In this document: positions 5,002 through 12,254 of the stretch, piece by piece
How positions within the stretch are numbered: the first letter of the stretch is position 1
How the letters are laid out: every line of letters starts with the position of its first letter
NCBI GenBank assembly: GCA_014859075.1
Contig: JACUUW010000035.1
Coordinates: 1-12,990, forward strand
DNA length: 12,990 nucleotides
Source: Desulforudis sp.
GTDB lineage: Bacteria > Bacillota > Desulfotomaculia > Desulfotomaculales > Desulforudaceae
Reading direction: 5' to 3'
The notes under the pieces: generated by a model
What the model saw: the letters and a program-made list of their open reading frames with translations, nothing else
Databases searched by the model: none
Told to the model about the DNA's origin: nothing
Program-made: the position numbers and the translations under genes

Positions 5002-7023
5002 CTAGCCTTCCTTGACCGACCCCGAGGCCGGCGTCGGAACGGCCGACTTGGCCAGTCGCAGCTTCTGCGACGCCGCCACCAACAGGATAAGGCCGAGCCC
5101 GATGGCGTCGGTATGCCAGGACAAATGCACCAGGACCACGGCGGCGGTAAACAGCAATAATCGCTCCCAGATCCGGTGATAGGTGAACAGGTAGTTCTGG
5201 ATGGCCGAGGTCAGGGCCACGATCCCCAGGAACGCCGCCAAGATGGCGTGAACAGCCCCGAGCCAGTCGGTGTTGATCAGCAGCAAAGCGGAATTGGTCG
5301 CGAAAATGTACGGCAGCATCAGCGCGCCGCAGTCGAACTTGAACCCGGTAACCCCGGTCTGCACGGGGTTGGCCCCGGCCAGTCCCGACGTCGCATAGGC
5401 CGGCAGGTTGATAGGCGGCGTATCGTCGGCGAGAATGCCGAAGTAGAACACAAACAGGTGGGCGGCCAAAAGGGGCACGCCCACATGGACCAGGGCCGGC
5501 GCGGTGATGGCCGCGAGGATGATATAGGTGCCGGTAGTGGGCAAGCCCATGCCGAGGATCATCGAACCGATCATGGTGTAGATCAGGGTGAGCCAGAGGT
5601 GACCGCCGGCCGCCTGCACAATAATACTGGACAGTTTGAGTCCGAGCCCACTCAAAGTCACGATGCCGATGATAATCCCGGCCGTGGCACAGGCCAGCGC
5701 CACCCCGACGCAGTTCCGGGCCCCGATCTCCAGGGCTTGTACACCCAACCTGAACGCCGTTTGCAGCGCCGGCACCAGGAGTGCACGCCAGTTACCGCGC
5801 ACCTCCTTGTGCGCCAATTTCAGCAGGTTGGTGAAGACAGCCAGGCTGATGGTAAACAGGATGGCGTAGTAACCGGCCTTGAGGGGAGTAAACCCAATAA
5901 CCAGCATGTAGATCAGCACGAAGAAGGGTAACAGCATGTAGCCCCGCTCCAGCAGGAGCTGTTTCACGGGAGGCAACTCCTCCCTGGGCAGCCCCTTGAT
6001 GCCGGACTTGACTGCCTCCAGGTGGACCATGATGAGAATGGCCGAGTAGCTGAGAATACACGGGACGGCCGCCGCCTTGATGATTTCCACGTACGGAATG
6101 CCCGTATACTCGACCATGATGAACGCCGCCGCGCCCATGACCGGCGGCATCAACTGGCCGCTGGAAGAGGCGGCAACCTCCACCCCACCCGCAACGTGCG
6201 GCTTGAAGCCCACCTTTTTCATCAGCGGGATAGTGAAAGTGCCGGTGGTCACCGCGTTCGCCACCGAACTGCCGGAGATGGAACCCATCATCCCGCTGGC
6301 CACCACCGCGGCTTTCGCCGGGCCGCCCCGCATCCAGCCGAAAAGCCCCAAGGCCAGCTCGATAAACATCCGCCCCGCGCCGGTAACCTGCAGGAAGGTG
6401 CCGAAAAGAATGAAAATGATGATATACGTGGCGGAAACCCCCAGGGGAATGCCAAAAAGACCCTCGGTGCCCAGGTACAAATGGTCGATAATCCGGGGAA
6501 TATCGGCACCCCGGTGCGCAAACCGACCCGGCATATAGGGACCGTAATACCCATAGATCAGGAACAGACCCGCGAGGATCACCAGTGGTTTCCCAACCAC
6601 CCGCCTGGTAGCCTCAAGGACCAGCAGGATGCACACCGCGCCCGCGACCAAGTCGGTCGTCGTCGGCTTTCCGCCGCGGTACATCAAATCCTGGTAATTT
6701 ACAAAAACATACTTGGTGCATGTCAGGGCCAGGAGGGCCAGGATCAGATCGTAGACCGGTATGGTCTTCTGGCGGTACTGCCGGGAAAACGGAAAAGCCA
6801 GAAAAGCCAGCACCAAAGCAAAACTGAGGTGCACACTCCGCTGTTTCATGGCCTCCAACACGCCAAAACCGGCGGTATACAGGTGGAAAAGCGACATCGC
6901 CAGACAAACCGCAAGGAGCAGCAGGGCGAAAAAACCGGTGACCGACCGGCGGGAGACTTCTCCCGTTTCCCGGGCGGCGTCGATCCTGGGCTGATGTTCC
7001 CCGTTCTTACGGCGGCCCGGCAT
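5002..7023 (-). CDS. TRAP transporter fused permease (DctQ-DctM, TAXI type)
   Basis: A 673-residue, highly hydrophobic membrane permease of the TRAP family in which the small (DctQ) and large (DctM) subunits are fused, the form that pairs with TAXI binding proteins. It uses an ion gradient to import an organic acid or amino acid delivered by the binding protein. The N-terminal helices (about residues 28-165) correspond to the DctQ-like part. The DctM part shows GMMGSISGSSVANAV (244-258), SSSGQLMPPVMGAAAF (286-301), GMGLPTTGTY (491-500) and DDTPPINLPAYATSG (533-547). The ATG at 7023 follows a GGAGGTGGAC site. It overlaps the end of the DUF1850 gene by 17 bases, so translation is probably coupled. 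It is the last gene of the operon and converges with the protease gene. Confidence 0.95.
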   Translation of the reverse strand: MPGRRKNGEHQPRIDAARETGEVSRRSVTGFFALLLLAVCLAMSLFHLYTAGFGVLEAMKQRSVHLSFALVLAFLAFPFSRQYRQKTIPVYDLILALLALTCTKYVFVNYQDLMYRGGKPTTTDLVAGAVCILLVLEATRRVVGKPLVILAGLFLIYGYYGPYMPGRFAHRGADIPRIIDHLYLGTEGLFGIPLGVSATYIIIFILFGTFLQVTGAGRMFIELALGLFGWMRGGPAKAAVVASGMMGSISGSSVANAVTTGTFTIPLMKKVGFKPHVAGGVEVAASSSGQLMPPVMGAAAFIMVEYTGIPYVEIIKAAAVPCILSYSAILIMVHLEAVKSGIKGLPREELPPVKQLLLERGYMLLPFFVLIYMLVIGFTPLKAGYYAILFTISLAVFTNLLKLAHKEVRGNWRALLVPALQTAFRLGVQALEIGARNCVGVALACATAGIIIGIVTLSGLGLKLSSIIVQAAGGHLWLTLIYTMIGSMILGMGLPTTGTYIILAAITAPALVHVGVPLLAAHLFVFYFGILADDTPPINLPAYATSGLAGANPVQTGVTGFKFDCGALMLPYIFATNSALLLINTDWLGAVHAILAAFLGIVALTSAIQNYLFTYHRIWERLLLFTAAVVLVHLSWHTDAIGLGLILLVAASQKLRLAKSAVPTPASGSVKEG

Positions 7024-7543
7024 CTGTCCACCTCCAGGACGCGAATCTGCTTATCCGGATCACCCGCACCTCCAACGACCGCCCGTCCAACTCAGGTCGG
7101 TCCAGGTCCAGATGCCGATTCTCAAATTGAAGGCGGCACTCCGTGAGCGACGTGGGTTTAAGGCGCAGTACGTCCACACTTCGGTCCAAACCGGTCAGGA
7201 TAAAGGTCCCGTCCCCGGTTTCAAAACGCCCTTCAGCCGCAGACGGCAGCCCGGCGCCAAGAGAACTAAATTCGGTCCCGGTCAGGACGATCCGAAAGTC
7301 ATCGCCGATGCGGTAGTGCTCGTATACCGTGGTCTGTTCCACGGAGTGCACATAGTAGTAGGTAAAAACTTCTCCGGGCCGTACCGGGGTCCGGTACAGG
7401 ACGCGGCCTCCTTCCGGTTGACCGACCGCAAGCTGGTACTGGGGAGCAAAACCGTAGACAATGGCAAAAACCGCTAGAATCCCGGCTAGAAAAAGGGACG
7501 AGGCACCCCAAATGGATGCCCGCCCCTTCTTACCGCCGGTCAT
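7007..7543 (-). CDS. DUF1850 protein of TRAP-TAXI operon
   Basis: A 178-residue protein that matches the DUF1850 family, which is commonly found between TAXI binding proteins and fused TRAP permeases. It has a single N-terminal membrane segment (residues about 12-31) and an extracytoplasmic beta-rich domain. The family's most conserved feature, HSVE within YYYVHSVEQTTVYE, is at residues 66-69. The role is not established; a part in assembly or substrate delivery of the transporter is inferred from the constant gene neighbourhood. The ATG at 7543 lies three bases after the stop of the binding-protein gene and has no strong ribosome binding site of its own, suggesting translational coupling. 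Confidence 0.87.
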   Translation of the reverse strand: MTGGKKGRASIWGASSLFLAGILAVFAIVYGFAPQYQLAVGQPEGGRVLYRTPVRPGEVFTYYYVHSVEQTTVYEHYRIGDDFRIVLTGTEFSSLGAGLPSAAEGRFETGDGTFILTGLDRSVDVLRLKPTSLTECRLQFENRHLDLDRPELDGRSLEVRVIRISRFASWRWTDAGPP

Positions 7544-7546
7544 GGG

Positions 7547-8539
7547 TTACTGGATACCCTTTTCCTCGTAGAACTTGGCCGCACCGGGATGCAGCGGGAG
7601 AGACATGGCCTCGGTCGCCGTTTCCAAGGTCAGATCCTTGCCGCGCTCGTGGGCGGCCCCATAGGCATCCAGGTTGTCAAACAGCGCTTTGGTCAAGTTG
7701 TAGACCATTTCCTCGGACAGCTCGGTCGTGGTCACAAGCATGGCCTTCACCGCCACGGTGGCAACATCCTCGTCCATCTTGGCGTAGGTGCCGCCCTCAA
7801 TCGTGAACGGGGCGTAGAAGGCATACTCCGTCGTCAGACTCTCTATCGCGGCCGCACTCAGGGAGATGATTTTAATGTCGTGTGTCGCGCCCAAGTCCAG
7901 CACGGCCCCCGTGGGCAGACCGGCCGTCAGGAAGGCGGCGTCCACGTGACCGTCCTTCAAGTTGCCCGCCGCCTCACCGAAGGACAGGAAATCCTCGGTG
8001 ATGTCCTCAAAGGTCATCCCGTAGGCCGCCAGGATCTGCCGGGCATTGGCCTCGGTGCCGCTGGCCGGAGCGCCGACCGCCACTTTCTTTCCTTTCAGGT
8101 CTTCAATGGAGTTGATTCCCTTGTCAGCCAGGGTCACCACCTGGATCACTTCCGGATACAGGGTGGCCACACCCGCGATGTTGGTCACCGGGCTGTCGAA
8201 CATCTGGATGCCCTCGTAGGCGTAGTAGCTGATGTCGTTCTGGATAAAGGCCAGTTCGGCTTGTCCTTGCTCCAGGAGCGAAATGTTCGCCACGGAGGCG
8301 TTGGTCGTTTCCGCCCTGGCGTCGATCCCCGGAACGTTGGCGTTAAAAATCTCCGCCATGGCGCCGCCGAGCGGGAAGTAGGTGCCGGCCTGACCACCGG
8401 TGGCAATGGAAATGAACTGTGTCGGTGCCGGCGGTGCATCCGGGGCAGCCGGCTGTTCACTTCCACCACAGCCCACCACCAGGGCCGCCACCAACAGTAG
8501 GCTCAACAAAACTGCCGCAAACTTGGACGGTTTTCTCAT
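7547..8539 (-). CDS. TAXI-family TRAP transporter solute-binding lipoprotein
   Basis: A 330-residue extracytoplasmic binding protein of the TAXI family, the substrate receptor for the fused permease downstream. The N-terminus is a lipoprotein signal with basic start, hydrophobic core and lipobox LVVGC, giving lipidated Cys24 and anchoring to the outer face of the membrane. A Pro/Ala-rich linker follows, then the family motif ATGGQAGTYFPLGG (residues 46-59) and later ELAFIQNDI and KKVAVGAPASGTE, all typical of this family. The substrate is unknown; TAXI proteins are linked mainly to glutamate, 2-oxoglutarate and similar acids. A strong AAGGAGGA site lies 12 bases before the ATG. It is the first gene of the operon, with DUF1850 three bases downstream. 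Confidence 0.95.
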   Translation of the reverse strand: MRKPSKFAAVLLSLLLVAALVVGCGGSEQPAAPDAPPAPTQFISIATGGQAGTYFPLGGAMAEIFNANVPGIDARAETTNASVANISLLEQGQAELAFIQNDISYYAYEGIQMFDSPVTNIAGVATLYPEVIQVVTLADKGINSIEDLKGKKVAVGAPASGTEANARQILAAYGMTFEDITEDFLSFGEAAGNLKDGHVDAAFLTAGLPTGAVLDLGATHDIKIISLSAAAIESLTTEYAFYAPFTIEGGTYAKMDEDVATVAVKAMLVTTTELSEEMVYNLTKALFDNLDAYGAAHERGKDLTLETATEAMSLPLHPGAAKFYEEKGIQ

Positions 8540-8651
8540 GTTGGTTGAGAATCCTCCTTATCATCATTTGGAAAACACAAGAACATCAAACAGTGGGAGC
8601 ACCTGAGCGCTACCACCTCCCCCCAAAATTTTCCGCAGTCCACCAAATTCA

Positions 8652-8667
8652 GGCGTCATTGTTGACG
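8652..8667. repeat. Short inverted repeat in the TAXI gene leader region
   Basis: GCGTCA and TGACGC form 6-bp perfect arms around TTGT, about 110 bases upstream of the TAXI start. It might be a small RNA hairpin in the leader or a binding site. No riboswitch class was recognised in 8540-8767. Confidence 0.25.
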
Positions 8668-8730
8668 CAGTGCTCCGGAGTTAAAGTACGTTTTGGTCTG
8701 ATGTGGGTGTATAGCTGGAAAATAAATCTA

Positions 8731-8752
8731 GGAACAGGATACCGCCTGTCCC
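8731..8752. promoter_or_regulatory. Inverted repeat upstream of the TRAP operon, possible operator
   Basis: GGAACAGG (8731-8738) and CCTGTCCC (8745-8752) form an inverted repeat around ATACCG, with one bulged base. It lies about 190 bases upstream of the TAXI gene, overlapping a weak minus-strand promoter-like arrangement (TTGGGA, 18 bases, TAGATT). It could bind a regulator of the uptake operon. Support is structural only. Confidence 0.3.
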
Positions 8753-8767
8753 AAGTCTACTATTTTC

Positions 8768-8884
8768 TCACCACACCGAAAAATCCTGCTTGATGACAGC
8801 AGAAAACTGCGAATATCGCAAAACAATGCCTGTCTCAGCCGAAAGGTTTTTTTCGGGCGGGAAATCCCGCCCGGATATCTGCAT
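8768..8884 (-). CDS. Possible 38-residue peptide ORF containing a GC-rich hairpin
   Basis: An ORF of 38 codons (MQISGRDFPPEKNL at its start) that begins at the ATG at 8884, five bases after a good GAGGTG ribosome binding site, and lies 20 bases downstream of the 36-residue membrane peptide gene on the same strand. It resembles no family I know and has no membrane segment. It contains the perfect hairpin at 8854-8873 inside its first codons. It may equally be untranslated trailer sequence of the gvp-like transcript; only the start signal and spacing support it. Confidence 0.3.
   Translation of the reverse strand: MQISGRDFPPEKNLSAETGIVLRYSQFSAVIKQDFSVW
8854..8873 (-). repeat. Perfect GC-rich hairpin flanked by an A-tract (minus strand)
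   Basis: CGGGCGGG and CCCGCCCG pair perfectly over 8 bp around a four-base loop. On the minus strand the hairpin is followed by AAAAAAA (8853-8847), not by a T-tract; on the plus strand the seven T's precede it. It is therefore not a canonical intrinsic terminator in either direction. It lies downstream of the GvpL/GvpF-like gene and the small membrane peptide and may end, stabilise or regulate their transcript. Confidence 0.6.
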
Positions 8885-8904
8885 ATTCACCTCTTCTCGG
8901 ACAT

Positions 8905-9015
8905 TCAGCCTACCAACCACGCAAACCCGTAGATCAGGATCAAATAGCTTGCAGCCACCCCCGCACCCAGTCCAACAACTGAGGCAAGTACCGTGGACAG
9001 GTCGAAATTCGGCAA
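8905..9015 (-). CDS. 36-residue single-helix membrane peptide
   Basis: A short gene encoding 36 residues: a brief polar start (MPNFDLST) and one long Gly/Ala/Val-rich hydrophobic helix (VVGLGAGVAASYLILIYGF), ending in LVG. The TTG start at 9015 has an excellent AGGAGG site seven bases upstream, and it lies 21 bases after the stop of the GvpL/GvpF-like gene, so it is probably cotranscribed. I do not recognise a family. The strong start signal and clear membrane-helix composition support a real small protein, perhaps an accessory subunit or a membrane tether. TTG is preferred over the overlapping ATT, which is in another frame. Confidence 0.65.
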   Translation of the reverse strand: MPNFDLSTVLASVVGLGAGVAASYLILIYGFAWLVG

Positions 9016-9036
9016 TGCTTCACCTCCTCTCCTATC

Positions 9037-9792
9037 TTAAGGGCAAACACCACCTTGGCAGGTGATTTTGAGATTCATGGAGCAGAAGTTGTAAGGTGGC
9101 CAGGGGCCGGAGTAACGATACTCCAACACTCCGGCATGAGGAATGAACAGCTTATGGACCAGTTGCTCAAAAGCGCATACGTTTCCTTTTGAAACCAGGA
9201 ACGCGGCGTTGAACACCATATGTTCCGTCAAGATTTCGTTCAAAACCGAGTCCACGGCCGACTTACTTAGGGGCGTGTAGATTCTGTCCACGTATTCCCG
9301 CCGCTTACAATCGGCAACCTCGGCCACTAGTTGCCCCAGACACGTGGCGTCAAGGTCCTTCATTCGCCGTATCCGTTCGTCGGCACGCTCAATGTCCGAC
9401 GTGAAGGCGTCCCGAAGACAGAAGGCCTTAAGCCCCAGTTCAACTCTATTCCGGATTTGTTCCACTTTTTGTTTTAGTAAGGTGTAGTTGTCGACCAGAA
9501 TATTTGTGATCGGCCGTCCCTGCCTGGCTACAACCCCAAACCGCATGGGGACAACCGGGTAATGACGCATGACCGAGGAAATCACCCGCTCGTGCGCCAG
9601 GGCCAGTTCGCGGGTCGGTTTAAGTTCCTGTCGGGGCAGAGCGCTAACGACCAGAGCCAGGTCACGGTAGGGTACGACCTGCACGGGGACACGGTAAAGG
9701 CCGGTTATGCTTAACTCAACCCGGGCGGAGATCTCTATGACCCCGTAAAGATAGACTCCGCAGGCTTCGTCTCCGATGGTCAACCCGCCCAT
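9037..9792 (-). CDS. GvpL/GvpF-family gas vesicle protein, apparently orphan
   Basis: A 251-residue protein of the GvpL/GvpF family, minor structural or assembly proteins of gas vesicles. Family features are visible in order: YLYGVIE (residues 14-20), AHERVISSVMRHYPVVPMRFG (66-86, the conserved core), and near the C-terminus YSGPWPPYNF (227-236). Cysteines are unusually frequent towards the C-terminus (Cys237, Cys245, Cys250). The ATG at 9792 is chosen because AGGAGG lies just before it; spacing is short, and the TTG at 9783 is an alternative. A longer ORF from 9900 must be rejected because that start lies inside the upstream terminator hairpin. No gvpA, gvpN or other vesicle gene is in the window, so a role outside gas vesicles is possible. 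Confidence 0.88.
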   Translation of the reverse strand: MGGLTIGDEACGVYLYGVIEISARVELSITGLYRVPVQVVPYRDLALVVSALPRQELKPTRELALAHERVISSVMRHYPVVPMRFGVVARQGRPITNILVDNYTLLKQKVEQIRNRVELGLKAFCLRDAFTSDIERADERIRRMKDLDATCLGQLVAEVADCKRREYVDRIYTPLSKSAVDSVLNEILTEHMVFNAAFLVSKGNVCAFEQLVHKLFIPHAGVLEYRYSGPWPPYNFCSMNLKITCQGGVCP

Positions 9793-9882
9793 CACCTCCT
9801 GAGGGCCGTGAAACACACCGCTTCCCACCGGCGACCCCTGATCTAAAGGCATAGTATGACGGCAGCCGGAAATTAGTGCCCT

Positions 9883-9914
9883 GAAAAGAAAACCCTGCAT
9901 CGACCGCAGGGTTT
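9883..9914 (-). terminator. Rho-independent terminator after the chemotaxis receptor gene
   Basis: On the minus strand AAACCCTGC (9914-9906) pairs perfectly with GCAGGGTTT (9898-9890) over 9 bp around a seven-base loop, followed by a TTTTCTTTTC tract. It begins about 20 bases after the receptor's stop codon and separates it from the GvpL/GvpF-like gene. Confidence 0.9.
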
Positions 9915-9935
9915 GCTCTTATCGTTTCAGTCAAA

Positions 9936-11048
9936 TTAGTATTTGAACTTGCGCGCCGCCCGGCCGAGCTGTTCAGCCATGAGGTTCAGGTTGCCGGCAA
10001 GCACGTTTATTTCCTTCGCCAACGGCGAATGGTCCTCGGTGACCGATGTCAGGTCCAATATCCCCGAACTCATCGTGTCCGCGGCGGCAACTACTTCCTC
10101 CGCCTGCTGCACCAGGCCGTGAACGGCCTCCGAGATTCCAACAAAGGACTCGGTCGTTTCCCGGGTCATCCGCACTCCTTCCGCGATGGTCTTGAGGTTA
10201 CTCTTCATGTTCTTGTTGGCCGTTTCGGCCTCTGTCTCGATGCCCTTGGCGATGACCAGGATCTCGTCCGCCGTTTTGGCGGACTGCTCGGCCAACTGGC
10301 GGACTTCTTCGGCCACTACCGCGAATCCCCGGCCGTTTTCTCCGGCCCGGGCCGCCTCAATAGCCGCGTTAAGCGCCAGGAGATTGGTTTGGTTGGCGAT
10401 ATGCGTGATCGCATCAACGAACCCGGCGATTTCATGGGCCCGTGTGCCAAAGGCCAACACATACTTGGCCGCTTGGGCGTTGGTCCGGTTGATGGCGCCC
10501 ATCTGGTTCCTGACCAATTCGATGACGTGTTCCCCGTTCTTGGCGATCTCGCTGGCCCGGCGTGCATTCTCGGCCACGTGTTCGGCCAGGCCGGCGACGT
10601 TTTTGACCGTGTCGGCCATTTCGCCGGCCCTTTCCCCTGTACCCGTAGTGGATGCAGTGTAAGTCTGGGCGTCCGCAGCCAACTGCATGGAAGTTTCCCG
10701 TATTTCTTCACCGGTCCTGGCCGCCACGCGCAAAGCGTTATTGACCTGCTCCATCAGCAGGTTGAAGCCGTCGCATAACGCAGCCGTTTGACTGCGTGGC
10801 TTCGCCTTCATCCGGACCGTCAGGTCACCTTCGGCGGCCTGATTCAACTTCTCCCGGAACAGCTTAAGATCGCGCACTTGACCGCCCGAAAGAAACAGGC
10901 TCAGGCCCAACGTCAATATCAACAACACACCGGCACCAACAACCGGATCAGCCATGTAGTGCCAGTAATTCAAATAATGCACTATCCCCCAAATTGCCGC
11001 CACCGCAACAACGGCCACTCCTGCAACCTGGAGCTTGTACCACCACAT
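9936..11048 (-). CDS. Methyl-accepting chemotaxis protein without an external sensor domain
   Basis: A 370-residue chemoreceptor. Two membrane helices lie close together (residues about 8-27 and 35-54) with only a few residues between, so there is no periplasmic ligand domain. A HAMP-like linker follows (about 55-107, with AAEGDLTVRM), then the signalling coiled coil. The hairpin tip that contacts CheA and CheW is clear: NQTNLLALNAAIEAARAGE (219-237) and GRGFAVVAEEVRQLAEQS (239-256). The C-terminal end RAARKFKY is basic. Without a sensor domain, it may sense membrane or cytoplasmic state, or work with a partner protein. The ATG at 11048 follows a GGGAGGAC site. It is monocistronic: own promoter upstream, terminator downstream. 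Confidence 0.95.
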   Translation of the reverse strand: MWWYKLQVAGVAVVAVAAIWGIVHYLNYWHYMADPVVGAGVLLILTLGLSLFLSGGQVRDLKLFREKLNQAAEGDLTVRMKAKPRSQTAALCDGFNLLMEQVNNALRVAARTGEEIRETSMQLAADAQTYTASTTGTGERAGEMADTVKNVAGLAEHVAENARRASEIAKNGEHVIELVRNQMGAINRTNAQAAKYVLAFGTRAHEIAGFVDAITHIANQTNLLALNAAIEAARAGENGRGFAVVAEEVRQLAEQSAKTADEILVIAKGIETEAETANKNMKSNLKTIAEGVRMTRETTESFVGISEAVHGLVQQAEEVVAAADTMSSGILDLTSVTEDHSPLAKEINVLAGNLNLMAEQLGRAARKFKY

Positions 11049-11127
11049 GTGATCGTCCTCCCGACAAAGATTTCTTTTATCTGGATAATTCGCTCAATTA
11101 TGCCACAGAACCTTTTTGCCGCGCAAA

Positions 11128-11155
11128 ATTATACCAGCTTTTTTGGAATTGGTAA
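11128..11155 (-). promoter_or_regulatory. Sigma-A-type promoter for the chemotaxis receptor gene
   Basis: On the minus strand TTACCA (11155-11150), 16 bases, then a perfect TATAAT (11133-11128). The leader to the ATG at 11048 would be about 75 bases. It does not match the sigma-D (flagellar) consensus common for chemotaxis genes. Confidence 0.65.
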
Positions 11156-11267
11156 GCCCTGCGGCTTGTTTATCGTCCCGGCCGGTTAGTTGCAAGCCTT
11201 TGCCGCCGAGAACGAATTATGCTAAATTTGAATCAGATGTTCGCTTGTTCCAGCGGGGGGTGTGGTC

Positions 11268-12239
11268 TTGCCCGCCAACTTGACACCTCAGTACTATGCG
11301 GCGGAGGAAGCGTTTAAGCAAGCCGCGACGGTGGAAGAAAAAATCGCGGCCCTGCAGGAGATGCTGGCCGTAATTCCCAAGCACAAAGGCACCGAGAAGA
11401 TTCAGGCTGACTTGAAGCGCCGGCTCTCACGACTGCGCCGGGAGAGCCAGACAAGAGGCAAGGTCAGCCGTCACGACCCGTTCAACGTGGAGCGGCAGGG
11501 TGCCGGTCAGGTTGTACTCACCGGTTATCCCAACAGCGGGAAGTCAGCCATTGTTCGCACCCTGTCGCGGGCTAGAGTGAAGGTGGCCGAGTATCCGTTC
11601 ACCACCACGGTGCCGGAGACGGGAATGATGCCCTTTGAGGAGATCATGATTCAGTTGGTCGACACCCCGCCCTTCACTACTGAACTGGTCCCGCCGGGAC
11701 TGGTGAACACTCTGCGCAACGGTGATGCGCTCCTGGCTGTTATCAATCTTGGTACTCCGGAATGCTTGGAGCAGCTGGAGGGCGCTCTCGAGTTCTTGCG
11801 GGAAAAGAGAATTGTGGGAGAGAAAAAAGGTTCGGTCAAATCGTTCAGCCCGGACCGGTTGCTGATTGCCGGCACCGGGTCCGACCGGTCGGAGAGTGGT
11901 GAAAACCTGGCGGTACTGCAGGAACTGCGGCCCGATCTGGACATCCTGCCGGTCTCAACCATCAACAATCAAAACCTTGAAGATCTCAAACTCCGGATTT
12001 TTCGGGCTCTTAAGGTCATCCGTATCTTCAGTAAATCCCCCGGCAAACCACCCGACCTGGAAAACCCCTTCGTTCTGCCGGTCGGAAGCACGGTGCTGGA
12101 TCTGGCGGCGGCCATCCACCGGGATTTCCCCCGGGATATGAAAACGGTCCGCGTCTGGGGGTCGGCACGCTTCAGCGGCCAGTCTGTTCCCCGGGATTAC
12201 CCGTTGAGCGACCGGGACGTCGTGGAGATTTTGATCTAG
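11268..12239 (+). CDS. TGS-domain GTPase (DRG/Obg-like family) with degenerate G4 motif
   Basis: A 323-residue P-loop GTPase of the bacterial relatives of DRG/Obg. An N-terminal helical part (MPANLTPQYYAAEEAF onward, residues 1-75) precedes the G domain: G1 GYPNSGKS (86-93), a G2-type YPFTTT (109-114), and G3 VDTPP (131-135) with Pro in place of the usual Gly. Where G4 NKxD is expected the sequence reads AGTGSDRS (201-208), so guanine specificity may be altered. The C-terminal 60 residues (ENPFVLPVGSTVLDLA to the end) are a TGS domain, likely binding RNA or a nucleotide. The start at TTG 11268 is preferred over GTG 11262 because the G-rich site at 11255-11260 is then well spaced and the N-terminus begins MPANLTPQY, which I recall as typical of this family. 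A role at the ribosome is inferred. Confidence 0.87.
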   Translation: MPANLTPQYYAAEEAFKQAATVEEKIAALQEMLAVIPKHKGTEKIQADLKRRLSRLRRESQTRGKVSRHDPFNVERQGAGQVVLTGYPNSGKSAIVRTLSRARVKVAEYPFTTTVPETGMMPFEEIMIQLVDTPPFTTELVPPGLVNTLRNGDALLAVINLGTPECLEQLEGALEFLREKRIVGEKKGSVKSFSPDRLLIAGTGSDRSESGENLAVLQELRPDLDILPVSTINNQNLEDLKLRIFRALKVIRIFSKSPGKPPDLENPFVLPVGSTVLDLAAAIHRDFPRDMKTVRVWGSARFSGQSVPRDYPLSDRDVVEILI

Positions 12240-12254
12240 GCGCCGGGGAAACCG

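Noticed and set aside
6022..7146. 374-codon plus-strand open frame opposite the TRAP permease
   Set aside because: Its product is rich in His, Arg, Gly and Gln with no family pattern. It is the antisense shadow of the permease gene and runs into DUF1850 coding sequence.
7589..8500. 303-codon plus-strand open frame opposite the TAXI gene
   Set aside because: Low-complexity His/Arg/Gly-rich product without ribosome binding site; the minus strand holds an unmistakable TAXI lipoprotein.
9793..9900. Upstream extension of the GvpL/GvpF-like gene to an ATG at 9900
   Set aside because: That ATG is in the loop of the terminator hairpin of the upstream gene, and the extra 36 residues have no family likeness and no ribosome binding site.
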